NCBI RefSeq assembly: GCF_001043955.1
Contig: NZ_LABZ01000059.1
Coordinates: 1 to 64,000, forward strand
Reading direction: 5' to 3'
Origin: Methylobacterium tarhaniae
GTDB taxonomy: Bacteria; Pseudomonadota; Alphaproteobacteria; Rhizobiales; Beijerinckiaceae
Length of the DNA: 64,000 nucleotides
The number at the start of each line of letters is the position of its first letter. Within the stretch, counting starts at the first letter, position 1. The notes under the pieces were generated by a model that saw nothing but the letters and a program-made list of their open reading frames with translations, was not told where the DNA came from and searched no databases. Position numbers and translations under genes: made by a program. Below are positions 46,596-56,569 of this stretch, piece after piece.

Positions 46596-48872
46596 ATGGA
46601 CGAGCAACTGGAAAAGGCTGCCCTCGACTATCACCGCTTCCCGACGCCAGGTAAGATCGCGGTGCTGCCGACCAAGGACATGAGCACGCAGCGCGATCTC
46701 GCGCTGGCCTATTCGCCGGGCGTCGCCGCCGCCTGCCTCGCCATCGAGAAGGACCCGGCCCAGGCCGCCGAACTGACCTCCCGCGGCAACCTCGTGGCGG
46801 TGATCTCGAACGGCACCGCGGTGCTGGGCCTCGGCAATATCGGCGCGCTCGCCGGCAAGCCGGTGATGGAGGGCAAGGGCTGCCTGTTCCGCAAGTTCGC
46901 CGGCATCGACGTGTTCGACATCGAGATCGACGAGACCGATCCGGACAAGCTCGTCGACATCATCGCGAGCCTGGAGCCGACCTTCGGGGGCATCAACCTC
47001 GAGGACATCAAGGCGCCGGAATGCTTCGAGATCGAGACCCGCCTGCGTGAGCGGATGAAGATCCCGGTCTTCCACGACGACCAGCACGGCACCGCGATCA
47101 TCGCCGCCGCCGCGATCCTCAACGGCCTCGAAGTCGTGGGCAAGAAGATCGGCGAGGTACGCGTCGTCTGCTCGGGCGCGGGTGCTGCCGCCATCGCCTG
47201 CCTCAACCTGCTGGTCAGCCTCGGCCTCGACAAGACGAAGGTGCTGGTCACCGACAGCCGCGGCGTGATCTACCAGGGCCGCAACAACCTCGACGCCCAG
47301 AAGGCGCAATACGCGCAGGTCACCGAGGCCCGCACGCTGGCCGATGCGGTGCCGGGCGCCGACATCTTCCTCGGCCTCTCGGCCGCCGGCGCGCTGACGC
47401 CCGAGATGGTCAAGGGCATGGCCGACAAGCCCCTGATCCTGGCGCTCGCCAACCCCGAGCCGGAGATCCGGCCCGAAGCCGCCAAGGCCGTGCGCCCCGA
47501 CGCGATCATCGCCACCGGCCGCTCGGATTATCCGAACCAGGTCAACAACGTCCTGTGCTTCCCGTTCATCTTCCGGGGCGCGCTCGATGTCGGCGCCACG
47601 ACGATCAACGAGGAGATGAAGCTCGCCGCCGTCCGGGCCATCGCCGAGTTGGCGCGGGCCGAGCAGTCGGACGTGGTCACGGCGGCCTACGGCACGCAGG
47701 ACATCGCCTTCGGGCCCGATTACCTGATCCCGCGCCCGTTCGACCCGCGGCTGATCACCAAGGTGGCGCCGGCGGTGGCGCTCGCCGCCACCGAGAGCGG
47801 CGTCGCGACGAAGCCGATGCTCGACGTCGAGGCCTATCGGCGGTCGCTGGAGCGTTTGGTCTACACCTCCGGCACGGTGATGCAGCCGGTCTTCGCCGCG
47901 GCCACCGAGGCGAGCCGCACCCGCATCGCCTACGCCGAGGGCGAGGACGACCGGGTCCTGCGCGCCGCTCAAGTGGTGGTCGACGAGGGGCTGGCCCGGC
48001 CGGTCCTGGTCGGCCGCCGCGAGGTGATCGCCGACAAGATGAAGGCTCTGGGGCTTCGCATCGAGGTCGGCCGCGACGTCGACGTTCAGGACCTCGACGA
48101 CGAGGACTTCCAGGCCGAGGCCGCGCAGGGCTACTACGCCAAGCGCAAGCGCCACGGCCTGTCGCGCGAGGTCGCCCTGGCGGAGGCGCGCCGCAACCCG
48201 ACGCTCGTCGGCGCGATGCTGCTCGCCCTCGGCAAGGTCGACGGCCTCCTCTGCGGCGGCACCGGCTCCTACCACAGCCACCTGCGCCACGTGCGCGAGG
48301 TGATCGGCATGGCGCCGGGGGTGAAGGCGCTCACCGCCATGAGCCTCTTGCAGCTGCCGCGGCACACGCTGTTCATCTGCGACCCCTACATCCACCTCGA
48401 TCCGGGCGCGGAGGAACTGGCCGACATGACGCTCTTGGCCGCCGCCGAGATGCGCCGCTTCGGCCAGACTCCGCGGGTGGCGCTCGTCTCGCATTCGAGC
48501 TTCGGCACCGCCCGCAACCCGTCCGCCGAGAAGATGCGCCGCGCGCTCTCGCTCATCACCGAGCAGGCGCCGGACCTCGAGGTCGAGGGCGAGATGCAGG
48601 CCGACGCGGCGCTGAGCCGGCCGCTGATGGAACGGGTGTTCCCGGAATCGCGCCTCACCGGCGAGGCCAACCTGCTGGTGATGCCGAACCTGGATGCGGC
48701 CAACATCACCCTGAACGCGCTCAAGGTGGTGGCGGGCCAGGGCATCAGCGTCGGGCCGATCCTGCTCGGCGCCGCCGCCCCGGTCCACATCCTCACCCAC
48801 ACCACCACCGTGCGCGGCATCGTCAACATGACGGCGCTGACCGCCGTGGCAGCCGCCGCCCGGGGGGCGTAA
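46596..48872 (+). CDS. maeB: NADP-dependent malic enzyme with phosphotransacetylase-like domain
   Basis: A 758-residue enzyme: residues 1-430 are the malic enzyme part ([36 protein letters not shown], the metal site [17 protein letters not shown] and the NADP-binding [18 protein letters not shown]), and 430-758 a phosphate acetyltransferase-like domain ([35 protein letters not shown]). It oxidatively decarboxylates malate to pyruvate with NADP+; the C-terminal domain is regulatory, responding to acetyl-CoA in relatives. The ATG at 46596 has AGGAGG nine bases upstream. Its place after the PDH operon links malate to acetyl-CoA supply. Confidence 0.95.
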   Translation: MDEQLEKAALDYHRFPTPGKIAVLPTKDMSTQRDLALAYSPGVAAACLAIEKDPAQAAELTSRGNLVAVISNGTAVLGLGNIGALAGKPVMEGKGCLFRKFAGIDVFDIEIDETDPDKLVDIIASLEPTFGGINLEDIKAPECFEIETRLRERMKIPVFHDDQHGTAIIAAAAILNGLEVVGKKIGEVRVVCSGAGAAAIACLNLLVSLGLDKTKVLVTDSRGVIYQGRNNLDAQKAQYAQVTEARTLADAVPGADIFLGLSAAGALTPEMVKGMADKPLILALANPEPEIRPEAAKAVRPDAIIATGRSDYPNQVNNVLCFPFIFRGALDVGATTINEEMKLAAVRAIAELARAEQSDVVTAAYGTQDIAFGPDYLIPRPFDPRLITKVAPAVALAATESGVATKPMLDVEAYRRSLERLVYTSGTVMQPVFAAATEASRTRIAYAEGEDDRVLRAAQVVVDEGLARPVLVGRREVIADKMKALGLRIEVGRDVDVQDLDDEDFQAEAAQGYYAKRKRHGLSREVALAEARRNPTLVGAMLLALGKVDGLLCGGTGSYHSHLRHVREVIGMAPGVKALTAMSLLQLPRHTLFICDPYIHLDPGAEELADMTLLAAAEMRRFGQTPRVALVSHSSFGTARNPSAEKMRRALSLITEQAPDLEVEGEMQADAALSRPLMERVFPESRLTGEANLLVMPNLDAANITLNALKVVAGQGISVGPILLGAAAPVHILTHTTTVRGIVNMTALTAVAAAARGA

Positions 48873-49101
48873 GCGCGACACCGGCCGCCGGGTGATCCGG
48901 CGGCCGGCCTCCACGCCGCAAGGGCAGGAGCGCAGAACGCGCGGCGCGACCCAGGGTTCCCGGCAAAATTCCGTTTCCCGATATTTTCTTCTTGGGCGTG
49001 ACGCAGTATTCCTCAGGCATCATTCTTCGCGATGTCGTTGCTGCGCAAGGATTCTTAACGCACCTCGGGCAAGCATGACGCTCCGTCCCGAGGGGAGCAT
49101 C

Positions 49102-50859
49102 ATGAGCCTTGCCCGCAAGTTCGTTGGTCTGTGTGTCGTCAGCCTGGTATCGAGCGCATTGTTGGCAGGCTCGGTCGTGCTCTACCGGCAGGCGGACGGG
49201 CAGATCAAAACGGCCAACGAGAACCGCCTCGCCTCGATGCTGCTGGCCGACGAGTTACGCCAAGCGTCCGACGACCTGACGCGGTTGGGGCGGACCTATA
49301 TTGCCACCGGCAAGGCCGCCTACAAGCAGCAATACAAGGACATCATCGACATCCGCGCCGGCCGCAAAGCCCGCCCGGTCGATTACCATCGCATCTACTG
49401 GGATTACGTGGCCGCCGGCGATTCCAAGCCGCGCCCGGACGGCGAGACCATCTCGGTGGACGCGCTGATGGACCGTCTCGGCGTGACGGCGGCGGAGAAG
49501 GAGAAGCTGGCCGAATCGGTTCGCAACTCCAACGACCTCGTCAAGGTGGCGAACGCCGCGATGGCGCTCGCCGAGAGCGGCGAGCCGGGGGCCCGGGAGG
49601 AGGCGATCCGGCTCGTCCACACCGACGAGTACCACGTCGCCAAAGCCAAGATCATGAAGCCGATCGACGACTTCTACGTCATGCTGGATGCGCGCACCCA
49701 GCAGGCGGTCGACGACGGCGAGTCGCGGGCGTCGCTGGCCTTCGCGCTGGTCCTCGGCCTGCTCGCCGTCACGATCGGTTCGGTCGTCGCCCTGGCCTGG
49801 TTCGCCTACAACGCGCTGGTGCGCGGCTACGCTTCGGTCGGCGCCGCGATGGGCCGGATCGCCGCCGGCGACTACGCCGCCGAAGTGCCGGGTACCGAGC
49901 GGCGCGACGAGGTCGGCGACATGGCCCGCAGCCTGGAGGCGTTCAAGACCAACCTCGCCGCCGACCTGGAGGCTCGCCACGCCCGGGAGAGCGAGGAGCG
50001 CCGGGTGGTCCGCAGGGCGCAGACGGCGGCCCTGGCGCACGATTTCGAGGAGGCGGTGGGCGGCATCGTCCGGACCGTCGCCGCCTCTGCGACTGAGTTG
50101 CGGGCCACCGCACAAGGGATGTCGCAGCTGGCCGGCAGCACCGCCGATCGCTCCGCCACCGTGACCCAGGCGGCGCAGGATGCCTCGGCCAACGTCGCCA
50201 CCGTGGCGGCGGCGGCCGAGGAGCTGAGCGCGTCCGTCGAGGAGATTGCCCGCCAGGTCTCGGATTCGGCCGCCCTCGCGAAGGCCAGCGTGACGGAGGC
50301 CTCGAAGACCGCCGAGCTGGTCGAGACCCTGAGCCAGGCCGCGACCCGGGTCGGGGACGTGGTGGCGATGATCAACGGCATCGCCGGCCAGACCAACCTG
50401 CTGGCCTTGAACGCCACCATCGAGGCGGCGCGGGCCGGCGAGGCGGGCCGCGGCTTCGCGGTCGTCGCGGCGGAAGTCAAGCAGCTCGCCAACCAGACCG
50501 CCAAGGCGACCGAGGAGATCGCGAGCCAAATCGGCGACATCCAGGGCGCGACGCGCAAGGCCGTCGATGCGATCGGCGGGATCGCGTCGCGGATCGGCGA
50601 CCTCAGCGGCATCTCGACGGCGATCTCCGCGGCGGTCGAGGAGCAGGGCGCCGCGACCCGGGAGATCGTCCGCACCATCAGCCAGGCCGCCAACGGCACC
50701 GGCGCGGTGACGGCGACGATCACCGGCGTGGCCGACGCGGCGGGCGAGACCGGCCAGGCGGCCGGACGGGTGCTGAGCGTCGCCTCGTCGGTCTCGCAGG
50801 AGACGGAGCACCTGAGCACCGAGGTGACGCGGTTCCTGGAGCGGATCCGGGCGGCGTGA
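49102..50859 (+). CDS. methyl-accepting chemotaxis protein
   Basis: A 585-residue chemoreceptor: TM1 at about residues 6-28 ([22 protein letters not shown]), a periplasmic helical sensor domain (about 30-210), TM2 at about 213-236, a HAMP domain ([31 protein letters not shown]), and a cytoplasmic signalling domain with the hairpin tip [35 protein letters not shown]. The protein ends right after the signalling helices, with no pentapeptide tether for CheR/CheB. The ligand is unknown. GAGGGGAG before the ATG supports the start; the longer upstream frame is not homologous. Confidence 0.92.
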   Translation: MSLARKFVGLCVVSLVSSALLAGSVVLYRQADGQIKTANENRLASMLLADELRQASDDLTRLGRTYIATGKAAYKQQYKDIIDIRAGRKARPVDYHRIYWDYVAAGDSKPRPDGETISVDALMDRLGVTAAEKEKLAESVRNSNDLVKVANAAMALAESGEPGAREEAIRLVHTDEYHVAKAKIMKPIDDFYVMLDARTQQAVDDGESRASLAFALVLGLLAVTIGSVVALAWFAYNALVRGYASVGAAMGRIAAGDYAAEVPGTERRDEVGDMARSLEAFKTNLAADLEARHARESEERRVVRRAQTAALAHDFEEAVGGIVRTVAASATELRATAQGMSQLAGSTADRSATVTQAAQDASANVATVAAAAEELSASVEEIARQVSDSAALAKASVTEASKTAELVETLSQAATRVGDVVAMINGIAGQTNLLALNATIEAARAGEAGRGFAVVAAEVKQLANQTAKATEEIASQIGDIQGATRKAVDAIGGIASRIGDLSGISTAISAAVEEQGAATREIVRTISQAANGTGAVTATITGVADAAGETGQAAGRVLSVASSVSQETEHLSTEVTRFLERIRAA

Positions 50860-51020
50860 CGCAGCGCACGCGTCGCGGCCAATCAAACCGGGTACGATCA
50901 CGAGATTGAATCTCATCCCGGTGCTCGCCGTCAGCGAAAACCCGGAATTCATCACCGCTGACCGTTCAGGATGACGCATTCGGCGTTCTGCTTGACCTGA
51001 AGCGTCGGCGATGATGGATT

Positions 51021-51065
51021 CGGGGCTCCGCTACGCGGCCCCGGGATCACGCTGAGGCTGTCAAT
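51021..51065. repeat. dispersed palindromic repeat, copy B
   Basis: On the minus strand it reads GTGATCCCGGGGCCGCG then TAGCGGAGCCCCGAA. This matches copy A at 4428 in both outer and inner segments, including the following GAGGCTGTCA/GAGGGTGTCA flank. The inner part forms a CGGGGC/GGCCCCG hairpin. Confidence 0.7.
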
Positions 51066-51114
51066 TCTGTCGGCGAGGCTCGAAGAGGCCCTCGCACCTG
51101 ATCGACATCCACCG

Positions 51115-51333
51115 TCACCCGGCCAGAGGTCGGCCGGGCTTGGCAGGTGAGGACGGCTCGCTCGGCGTGAAACGCCCGACATGGACGGGTTCGCGCGGCA
51201 GGCCGAGCGTCGCGAGCGCGCCCTCCACGTCGTCGATCATCGCGCGCGGGCCGCAGACGAAGGCGCGGTCGACGAGGCCGGCCGGCACCATGGTGTGCAG
51301 GAAGAGCGCCGCCGTCTCGCCATCGAGTCCGCA
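51115..51333 (-). pseudogene. fragment of a PaaE-like phenylacetyl-CoA epoxidase reductase
   Basis: The minus strand encodes GETAALFLHTMVPAGLVDRAFVCGPRAMIDDVEGALATLGLPREPVHVGRF. The FVCGP segment and the ERF-like end are characteristic of the NAD-binding domain of PaaE ferredoxin-reductase-type subunits. Both the N-terminal flavin domain and the C-terminal [2Fe-2S] domain are missing. After VGRF the frame changes; in another frame a short stretch (GRVTVDVDQV) may be a further remnant. It has no start of its own and lies back-to-back with paaZ. A decayed gene is the best reading. Confidence 0.7.
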
Positions 51334-51376
51334 TGGATGGCGGGGCTGCCCCCGACCTGTCGAGATGCGCTTGACC

Positions 51377-51392
51377 AACCGACCGGTCGGTT
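51377..51392. promoter_or_regulatory. 16-bp perfect palindrome, probable TetR-family operator of paaZ
   Basis: AACCGACCGGTCGGTT is a perfect palindrome ending 33 bases before the paaZ ATG. Its form is typical of TetR-family operators. TetR-type PaaR regulators are known to control phenylacetate genes in proteobacteria. No regulator gene is in the window, so the binding protein is inferred. Confidence 0.7.
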
Positions 51393-51425
51393 AATAATGA
51401 ACGACCAAGAGAACGGGAGGACGCC

Positions 51426-53456
51426 ATGCGGCTGGAGAGCTTCATCCAAGGACGCTGGATCGCGCCGGGGGGAGACTGGACGGGCATCCGCAGCGCCGTG
51501 ACCGGCGCGGTGGTGGCGGAGGTGGGAAGCGGCGGCCTCTCCATGGGAGAGGTGCTGGACCATGCCCGCCGGGTCGGCGGCCCGGCCCTGCGGCGCCTCA
51601 CCTTCCACCAGCGCGCCGAGATGCTGAAGCGGCTCGCCGCCTACCTCAACGAACGCCGGGACGGGCTCTACGCCCTGTCGCACCAGACCGGCGCGACCCG
51701 CGGCGACAACCTGATCGACATCGACGGCGGCATCGGCACCCTGTTCGTCTACGCCTCGAAGGGCCGGCGGGAATTGCCGAATGCGACGTTCCTGATCGAC
51801 GGGGCGGTGGAACCCCTGTCGCGGGGCGGCAGCTTCGTCGGGCGCCACGTGCTGACCGCACGGACGGGTTGCGCGGTCCACATCAACGCCTTCAACTTCC
51901 CGTGCTGGGGGCTCCTCGAAAAGCTGGCGCCCGCGATCCTCGCCGGCGTGCCGGTGGTGACGAAGCCCGCCACGGTCACGGCTTACGTCGCGCATGCCCT
52001 GGTGCGGCTGATCGCCGAATCCGGCATCCTGCCCGACGGCGCCCTGCAATGCGTGATCGGCCCGACCGGCGACCTATTCGATCACCTCACGGGGCAGGAC
52101 GTGGTGTCGTTCACCGGCTCGGCCGAGACGGCGCAGATGCTCCAGCGTCATCCCGTCATCGCCCGCGAGGCGGTGCATTTCGTGGCCGAGCGCGACTCGC
52201 TCAACGCCGCGATCCTCGGGCCCGATGCCGGGCCGGGAACGCCGGAATTCGACCTCTACATCAAGGAGGTCGCCAAGGAGATGACCGTCAAGGCGGGGCA
52301 GAAATGCACGGCGATCCGCCGGGCGCTCGCGCCGCGCCAGCATGTGCCGGCGGTGATCGAGGCGCTTCGGCAGCGCCTCGCCCGGGTGCGGATCGGCGAT
52401 CCCGCCCGCGACGACGTGCGGATGGGGCCGGTGGTCGGCCTGTCGCAGCGCCGCGACGTGCTGGCCCGGGTCGAGGCCCTGCGGGCGGAGGCCGAGCTGG
52501 TCTTCGGCGATCCGGCGCGGATCACCGTCGAAGGGGCGGATCCGGAGACGGGCGCCTTCCTGCCGCCGCTGCTCCTCCACTGCGCCGACCCGCTCCGGGC
52601 CCGGCAGGTGCATGCGCTGGAGGCCTTCGGCCCGGTCTGCACTGTGATGGGCTATGACGGGCTGGAGGACGCAGCCTTGCTCGCCAATCGCGGCGAGGGC
52701 AGCCTCGTCGCCTCGCTCTACACGCACGACGCGGCAGCGGCGACGGAGCTGGTCTTCGGGGTCGGCGCCTATCACGGCCGCCTCGTCGTCATCGACCGCG
52801 ACTGTGCCAAGGAGCAGACCGGCCACGGCTCGCCGATGCCGCACATGATGCATGGCGGGCCCGGCCGGGCCGGCGGCGGCGAGGAACTGGGCGGCGTGCG
52901 TGCCCTCCACCACTACATGCAGCGCACCGCCCTCCAGGGCTCGCCGGCGATGCTGAGCCGGATCACCGGGAGCTGGATCAAGGGCGCGCCGGAGGACATT
53001 CGCCCCGAGCACCCGTTCCGCTGCCACTTCGAGGATCTGGAGATCGGCCGCAGCTTCCACTCGGCCGAGCGGGTGATCACGCTCGAGGATATCGAGCACT
53101 TCGCCGAATTCACCGGCGACACCTTCTACGCCCATATGAGCGAGGAGGCGACGAAGGGCCACCCGTTCTTCCCCGGCCGGGTGGCGCATGGCTACCTGCT
53201 CCTGTCCTTCGCGGCGGGCCTGTTCGTCGATCCGGATCCGGGCCCGGTGCTGGCCAATTACGGGCTCGACAGCTTGCGCTTCCTCAAGCCGATCCAGCCC
53301 GGCGAGGCGATCCGCGTGCGGCTCACCGCCAAGGAGAAGTCGCCGCGCAATGCCCAATACGGCGAGGTGCGGTGGGACGTGGAGATCCGGACGGCGGCGG
53401 GGGAGATCGCGGCGACGTACGAGCTGCTGACGATGAACGCGATGCGGGGGGTGTGA
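51426..53456 (+). CDS. paaZ: bifunctional aldehyde dehydrogenase/enoyl-CoA hydratase PaaZ
   Basis: A 676-residue fusion enzyme of phenylacetate degradation. Residues about 1-520 are an aldehyde dehydrogenase (catalytic Cys near 294 in [10 protein letters not shown]) that oxidises the ring-opened semialdehyde with NADP+. Residues about 535-676 are a MaoC-type (R)-hydratase ([36 protein letters not shown], with active-site Asp and His) that hydrolyses oxepin-CoA. Both active sites look intact and length equals that of known PaaZ proteins (about 680). It is isolated: no other intact paa gene is in the window. Confidence 0.94.
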   Translation: MRLESFIQGRWIAPGGDWTGIRSAVTGAVVAEVGSGGLSMGEVLDHARRVGGPALRRLTFHQRAEMLKRLAAYLNERRDGLYALSHQTGATRGDNLIDIDGGIGTLFVYASKGRRELPNATFLIDGAVEPLSRGGSFVGRHVLTARTGCAVHINAFNFPCWGLLEKLAPAILAGVPVVTKPATVTAYVAHALVRLIAESGILPDGALQCVIGPTGDLFDHLTGQDVVSFTGSAETAQMLQRHPVIAREAVHFVAERDSLNAAILGPDAGPGTPEFDLYIKEVAKEMTVKAGQKCTAIRRALAPRQHVPAVIEALRQRLARVRIGDPARDDVRMGPVVGLSQRRDVLARVEALRAEAELVFGDPARITVEGADPETGAFLPPLLLHCADPLRARQVHALEAFGPVCTVMGYDGLEDAALLANRGEGSLVASLYTHDAAAATELVFGVGAYHGRLVVIDRDCAKEQTGHGSPMPHMMHGGPGRAGGGEELGGVRALHHYMQRTALQGSPAMLSRITGSWIKGAPEDIRPEHPFRCHFEDLEIGRSFHSAERVITLEDIEHFAEFTGDTFYAHMSEEATKGHPFFPGRVAHGYLLLSFAAGLFVDPDPGPVLANYGLDSLRFLKPIQPGEAIRVRLTAKEKSPRNAQYGEVRWDVEIRTAAGEIAATYELLTMNAMRGV

Positions 53457-53462
53457 GGGAGC

Positions 53463-53496
53463 CTCGCGGGGCACCCTCCCCCGCAAAGGGGGAGGG
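53463..53496. repeat. REP-like hairpin between convergent genes
   Basis: CCCTCCCCC (53474-53482) and GGGGGAGGG (53488-53496) form a perfect stem around GCAAA. It lies between the paaZ stop and the stop of the convergent FAD dehydrogenase gene and probably stops transcription from both sides. It is the same family as the paired element at 46232-46400. Confidence 0.75.
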
Positions 53497-53523
53497 TTCA
53501 GGCGGCACGGGCCTTGGCGCGTC

Positions 53524-54762
53524 TCACCCGAACCGCCCCGCCCGCAACGCCGCCGCCACCTCCGGCCTGCGCCCCGCCAGCAGATCCGCCACGATCCGCC
53601 CGGTCCCGGCGCTCTGCGTCAGCCCGAGATGCCCGTGGCCGAAGGCGTAGATCACCCGCGGGCTCGCCCGCGACGGGCCGATCACCGGCAGGCTGTCGGG
53701 GAGCGAGGGGCGGAAGCCCATCCACTGCCGCCCCCCGTCCGTTCGCAGTCCCGGCAGGAAGGCGGCGGCCTTGCGCAGCATCGCGTCGGCGCGGGCGAAG
53801 TTGGGCGGGCGGTGGAGGCCGCCGAACTCGACGGCGCCGCCGACCCGGATCCCGGTCGAAAGCGGCGTCACCACGAAGCCGTGGCCGCCGAAGGTGAGCT
53901 GGCGGCGCAGATCGAAGGCACCGGGTGGAAGCGTGGTGTTGTAGCCGCGCTCGGTGTCGAGGGGCACCCGGTCGCCGAGGCGGCGGGCCAGCCCCCGCGA
54001 CCAGGCGCCGGCGGCGAGCACGCAGGCATCGCAGGTCAGCGCCGTCCCGTCGGCGAGGGTCAGGCGCACGCCCTCGCCCTGGGGCGCGATGTCCCTCACC
54101 TCGCCGCGGGTGAGCGCAGCGCCCCGGGCCGTCACGTCGGCGTGGAGCGCCAGGGCGAAACGGTGCGGATCGTCCACGCTCATCCAGTTCGGCGTGAAGG
54201 TGCCGGCCACGAAGCGGGGCGACAGGCCGGGCTGCAATTCGGCAAGCCGCGCGCCGCGGACATGCTCGAAGGCGATGCCCTCCCGCTCCCGCGCGGCCCA
54301 GCCGGGCGCGGAAGCCGCGAATTCCGCCTCGCTCTCGTAGAGTTCGAGGTTGCCGTTGCGGCGCAGCCGTTCGGCGAGGCCGGCCGACTCCACCATCGCC
54401 TCCATGGCCTGGGCGGCGAGCCGCATCAGGCCGGACTGGACCTCGGTCGCGTGGCGGTGACGGTCGGGCAGGCTGGCGCGCCAGAAGCGCAGCAGCCAGG
54501 GGGCGATGTGCGGCAGGTAGGCCGGCGGCAGCGCCAGGGGCCCGAGGGGATCGAGCATCCAGCGCGGTGCCTTGCGCAGGATGCCCGGCGAGGCGAGCGG
54601 CAGCACGTCGGTGAAGGCAAGGGCCCCGGCATTGCCGAAGCTCGCGCCCTCGGCGACGCCGCCGCGCTCGACGAGCCGCACCCGCCAGCCCTCGGCGAGG
54701 AGATGATGGGCACAGGCGAGGCCGACGATGCCGGCCCCGACGATCACGACCTCGCGGGGCAA
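53524..54762 (-). CDS. FAD-dependent D-amino acid dehydrogenase-like protein
   Basis: A 412-residue DadA-like flavoprotein with the N-terminal FAD motif VVIVGAGIVGLACAHHLLAEGW and VERGGVAEGASFGNAGAL. The C-terminal end GFRPSLPDSLPVIGPS then GHGHLGLTQSAGTGRIVADLL contains the conserved DAO-family closing motif. It oxidises a D-amino acid or D-hydroxyproline to the imino acid, passing electrons to the membrane chain. The TTG at 54762 was chosen because AAAGGAG lies five bases upstream; that site overlaps the stop of the preceding DHDPS-family gene, so the two are tightly coupled. The substrate is inferred from the neighbour. Confidence 0.82.
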   Translation of the reverse strand: MPREVVIVGAGIVGLACAHHLLAEGWRVRLVERGGVAEGASFGNAGALAFTDVLPLASPGILRKAPRWMLDPLGPLALPPAYLPHIAPWLLRFWRASLPDRHRHATEVQSGLMRLAAQAMEAMVESAGLAERLRRNGNLELYESEAEFAASAPGWAAREREGIAFEHVRGARLAELQPGLSPRFVAGTFTPNWMSVDDPHRFALALHADVTARGAALTRGEVRDIAPQGEGVRLTLADGTALTCDACVLAAGAWSRGLARRLGDRVPLDTERGYNTTLPPGAFDLRRQLTFGGHGFVVTPLSTGIRVGGAVEFGGLHRPPNFARADAMLRKAAAFLPGLRTDGGRQWMGFRPSLPDSLPVIGPSRASPRVIYAFGHGHLGLTQSAGTGRIVADLLAGRRPEVAAALRAGRFG

Positions 54763-54772
54763 GGTGGCTCCT

Positions 54773-55669
54773 TTACGCAGCGAGCTTGAGGGACGGGCGG
54801 CGCTCGAGCGCCGTGCGGATGATCGCCTCGACGGCGGCGCGGCGCTCGCCCGAGAGGGGCTTCCTCGGCATCCGGACATGCTCGGTCGAGCCGATCGCCA
54901 GCGCCTCGGCGAGCTTGATGTTCTGGACCAGGAAGGTCGAGACGTCGAGGTCGAGGAGCGGGCGGAACCAGCGGTAGATCTCGAGCGCCTCGGCCGTGCG
55001 GCCGGCCTTCATCAGCCGGTAGATCGCCACGGTCTCCTCCGGGAAGGCGACGACCAGGCCGGCGACCCAGCCGACCGCGCCGACGCTCAGCGCCTCGAAG
55101 GCGAGGTTGTCGACGCCGGTCAGCACCGCGAAGCGATCGCCGAAATGGTTGATGATCTCGGTGGTGCGGCGGATGTCGTCGGAGGATTCCTTGATGGCGA
55201 CGAAGTGCTTGTCGCCGGCCAGACGCTCCATGATCCGCGGCGTCACGTCGACCCGGTAGGCGACGCGGTTGGAATAGATCATCACCGGCAGGTCACCCGC
55301 CGCCGCGACGGCGCTCAGGGTCGCGACGGTCTCGTCCTCGTCGGTGTGGTAGATCGGGCTCGGCACCACCATCAGGCCGGAGGCGCCGGCCTTGGCCGCA
55401 CGGGCTGCGAGCGCGCAGGCCTCGCGGGTGCCGGCCTCCGAGACGGTGAGCAGCACCGGCTTGCCACCGGCGACCGACCGGGCGGTCTTCAGCACCTCGA
55501 GCCGCTCGTCGGGCGACAGCATCGGGCCCTCGCCGAGGGAGCCGCAGACGATGAGGCCGTCGCAGCCGGCCTGCATCTGGAGGGCGAAGCAGCGCTCCAT
55601 CTCGGCATGGTCGAGGTCACCCTCGGCGGTGAACTTGGTGGTGACGGCGGGAAGGACGCCTGTCCACAT
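54773..55669 (-). CDS. DHDPS/NAL-family lyase, possibly 1-pyrroline-4-hydroxy-2-carboxylate deaminase
   Basis: A 298-residue TIM-barrel enzyme of the dihydrodipicolinate synthase family. The Schiff-base Lys is residue 160 (FVAIKESSDD), the catalytic Tyr is 132 (VMIYSNR), and the substrate carboxylate loop is CGSLGEGPML. The opening MWTGVLPAVTTKFTAEGDLD and the gene context (DadA-like dehydrogenase, GntR regulator) fit the deaminase of trans-4-hydroxyproline catabolism better than lysine biosynthesis. Other aldolases or dehydratases of the family remain possible. GGAGAGGAGACC precedes the ATG. It is first in a two-gene operon. Confidence 0.82.
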   Translation of the reverse strand: MWTGVLPAVTTKFTAEGDLDHAEMERCFALQMQAGCDGLIVCGSLGEGPMLSPDERLEVLKTARSVAGGKPVLLTVSEAGTREACALAARAAKAGASGLMVVPSPIYHTDEDETVATLSAVAAAGDLPVMIYSNRVAYRVDVTPRIMERLAGDKHFVAIKESSDDIRRTTEIINHFGDRFAVLTGVDNLAFEALSVGAVGWVAGLVVAFPEETVAIYRLMKAGRTAEALEIYRWFRPLLDLDVSTFLVQNIKLAEALAIGSTEHVRMPRKPLSGERRAAVEAIIRTALERRPSLKLAA

Positions 55670-55778
55670 CGGGTTGGTCTCCTCTCCAGGCTTCTTCGAA
55701 TCGCGGGACCGGCGGACGCTCGGTCACGGATCCGCCGCGCCCGGGACGATCAGCCCCCTCGCGGCTCTTGATTCGTAG

Positions 55779-55786
55779 ATTGTATA
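55779..55786. promoter_or_regulatory. candidate GntR half-site before the DHDPS-family gene
   Basis: ATTGTATA, in the AT-rich stretch TAGATTGTATAAAATATGCG between the GntR stop and the DHDPS-family gene, matches the half-site found upstream of the GntR gene. FCD-type GntR proteins commonly bind TTGTATACAA-like sequences. Confidence 0.5.
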
Positions 55787-55801
55787 AAATATGCGATCGG
55801 A

Positions 55802-56509
55802 TCAAGCGGCGGATGCGGCCGAGCGGCGATAAATCTCGATGAGGGAGTGCCCGGCATGCTCGACATGGACCCGCAGGAGGTTGGCCGCCGCCACGATCTC
55901 GCCCGCCTCGCACAGGTCGAGGATGGTGGTGTGCTCCATGTCGGCGCGGGCGACCTCGCCGGTGACGGAGAGCTGCAGCCGGGTCGGGCGGTCGCAATCC
56001 TGGAGCAGGCCGGCGATGATCGACAGCGAGCGCGGCCGGCCGGCATGGCGCAGGAGACCGAGATGGAAGCGCCGGTTCAAGTCGCCCCAGAGCTCGATCC
56101 GCCCCGCCTTGAGGGCGGCGCCGTACTCGTCGCGCAGGGAGCGCAACTCCGAGAAGTCCTCGGGCGTGAGATGGCGGGCCGAGAGGATCAGCAATTGCGG
56201 CTCGAGGAAGACGCGGAGCTGAAACACGTCCTCGATCTCCTCGACCGAGAGTCCCGAGACCACGGCGCCGCGATGCGGCACGATCTTGACGAGGCCGCCG
56301 GCTTCGAGCTGCAGCAAAGCCTCGCGGATCGGGATCCGGCTGATGCCGAATTCCTCCGCCAGGGCGTCCTGGCGCAGCTGGAATCCCGGTGCGAGGGCGC
56401 CCGAGAGGATGCGCTGGCGCAGGGCCTCGGCCACCGCCGCCGAGACGGTGCGGTGGCCGAGGCTCCCGGGGACGGACCGGGTTCCGCCTGCGCCTGCCGT
56501 CACGGCCAT
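55802..56509 (-). CDS. GntR-family transcriptional regulator, FCD subgroup
   Basis: A 235-residue regulator with an N-terminal winged helix (VAEALRQRILSGALAPGFQL and FGISRIPIREALLQLEAGGLVKIVPHRGAVV, residues about 25-90) and a C-terminal all-helical FCD ligand-binding domain (about 95-225), including RRFHLGLLRHAGRP and EHTTILDLCEAGE with metal/ligand-binding His and Asp residues. It probably represses the adjacent amino acid catabolic operon and itself through ATTGTATA-type sites. The ligand is unknown. Confidence 0.9.
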   Translation of the reverse strand: MAVTAGAGGTRSVPGSLGHRTVSAAVAEALRQRILSGALAPGFQLRQDALAEEFGISRIPIREALLQLEAGGLVKIVPHRGAVVSGLSVEEIEDVFQLRVFLEPQLLILSARHLTPEDFSELRSLRDEYGAALKAGRIELWGDLNRRFHLGLLRHAGRPRSLSIIAGLLQDCDRPTRLQLSVTGEVARADMEHTTILDLCEAGEIVAAANLLRVHVEHAGHSLIEIYRRSAASAA

Positions 56510-56540
56510 GCCTCACCCTCCACACTCATTCGGGCGCATA

Positions 56541-56550
56541 TTGTATACGA
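56541..56550. promoter_or_regulatory. candidate GntR operator before the GntR gene
   Basis: TTGTATACGA has a GTATAC palindromic core and lies about 35 bases before the GntR ATG (minus strand), in a short AT-rich patch. It shares ATTGTATA with the site at 55779, fitting autoregulation. Confidence 0.6.
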
Positions 56551-56569
56551 CAGTGGGCGTCCAGGCGAC

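Noticed and set aside
48892..49101. 70-codon N-terminal extension of the chemoreceptor
   Set aside because: TM1 and homology begin at MSLARKF, which has its own ribosome binding site; the upstream stretch is Cys/Arg-rich nonsense.
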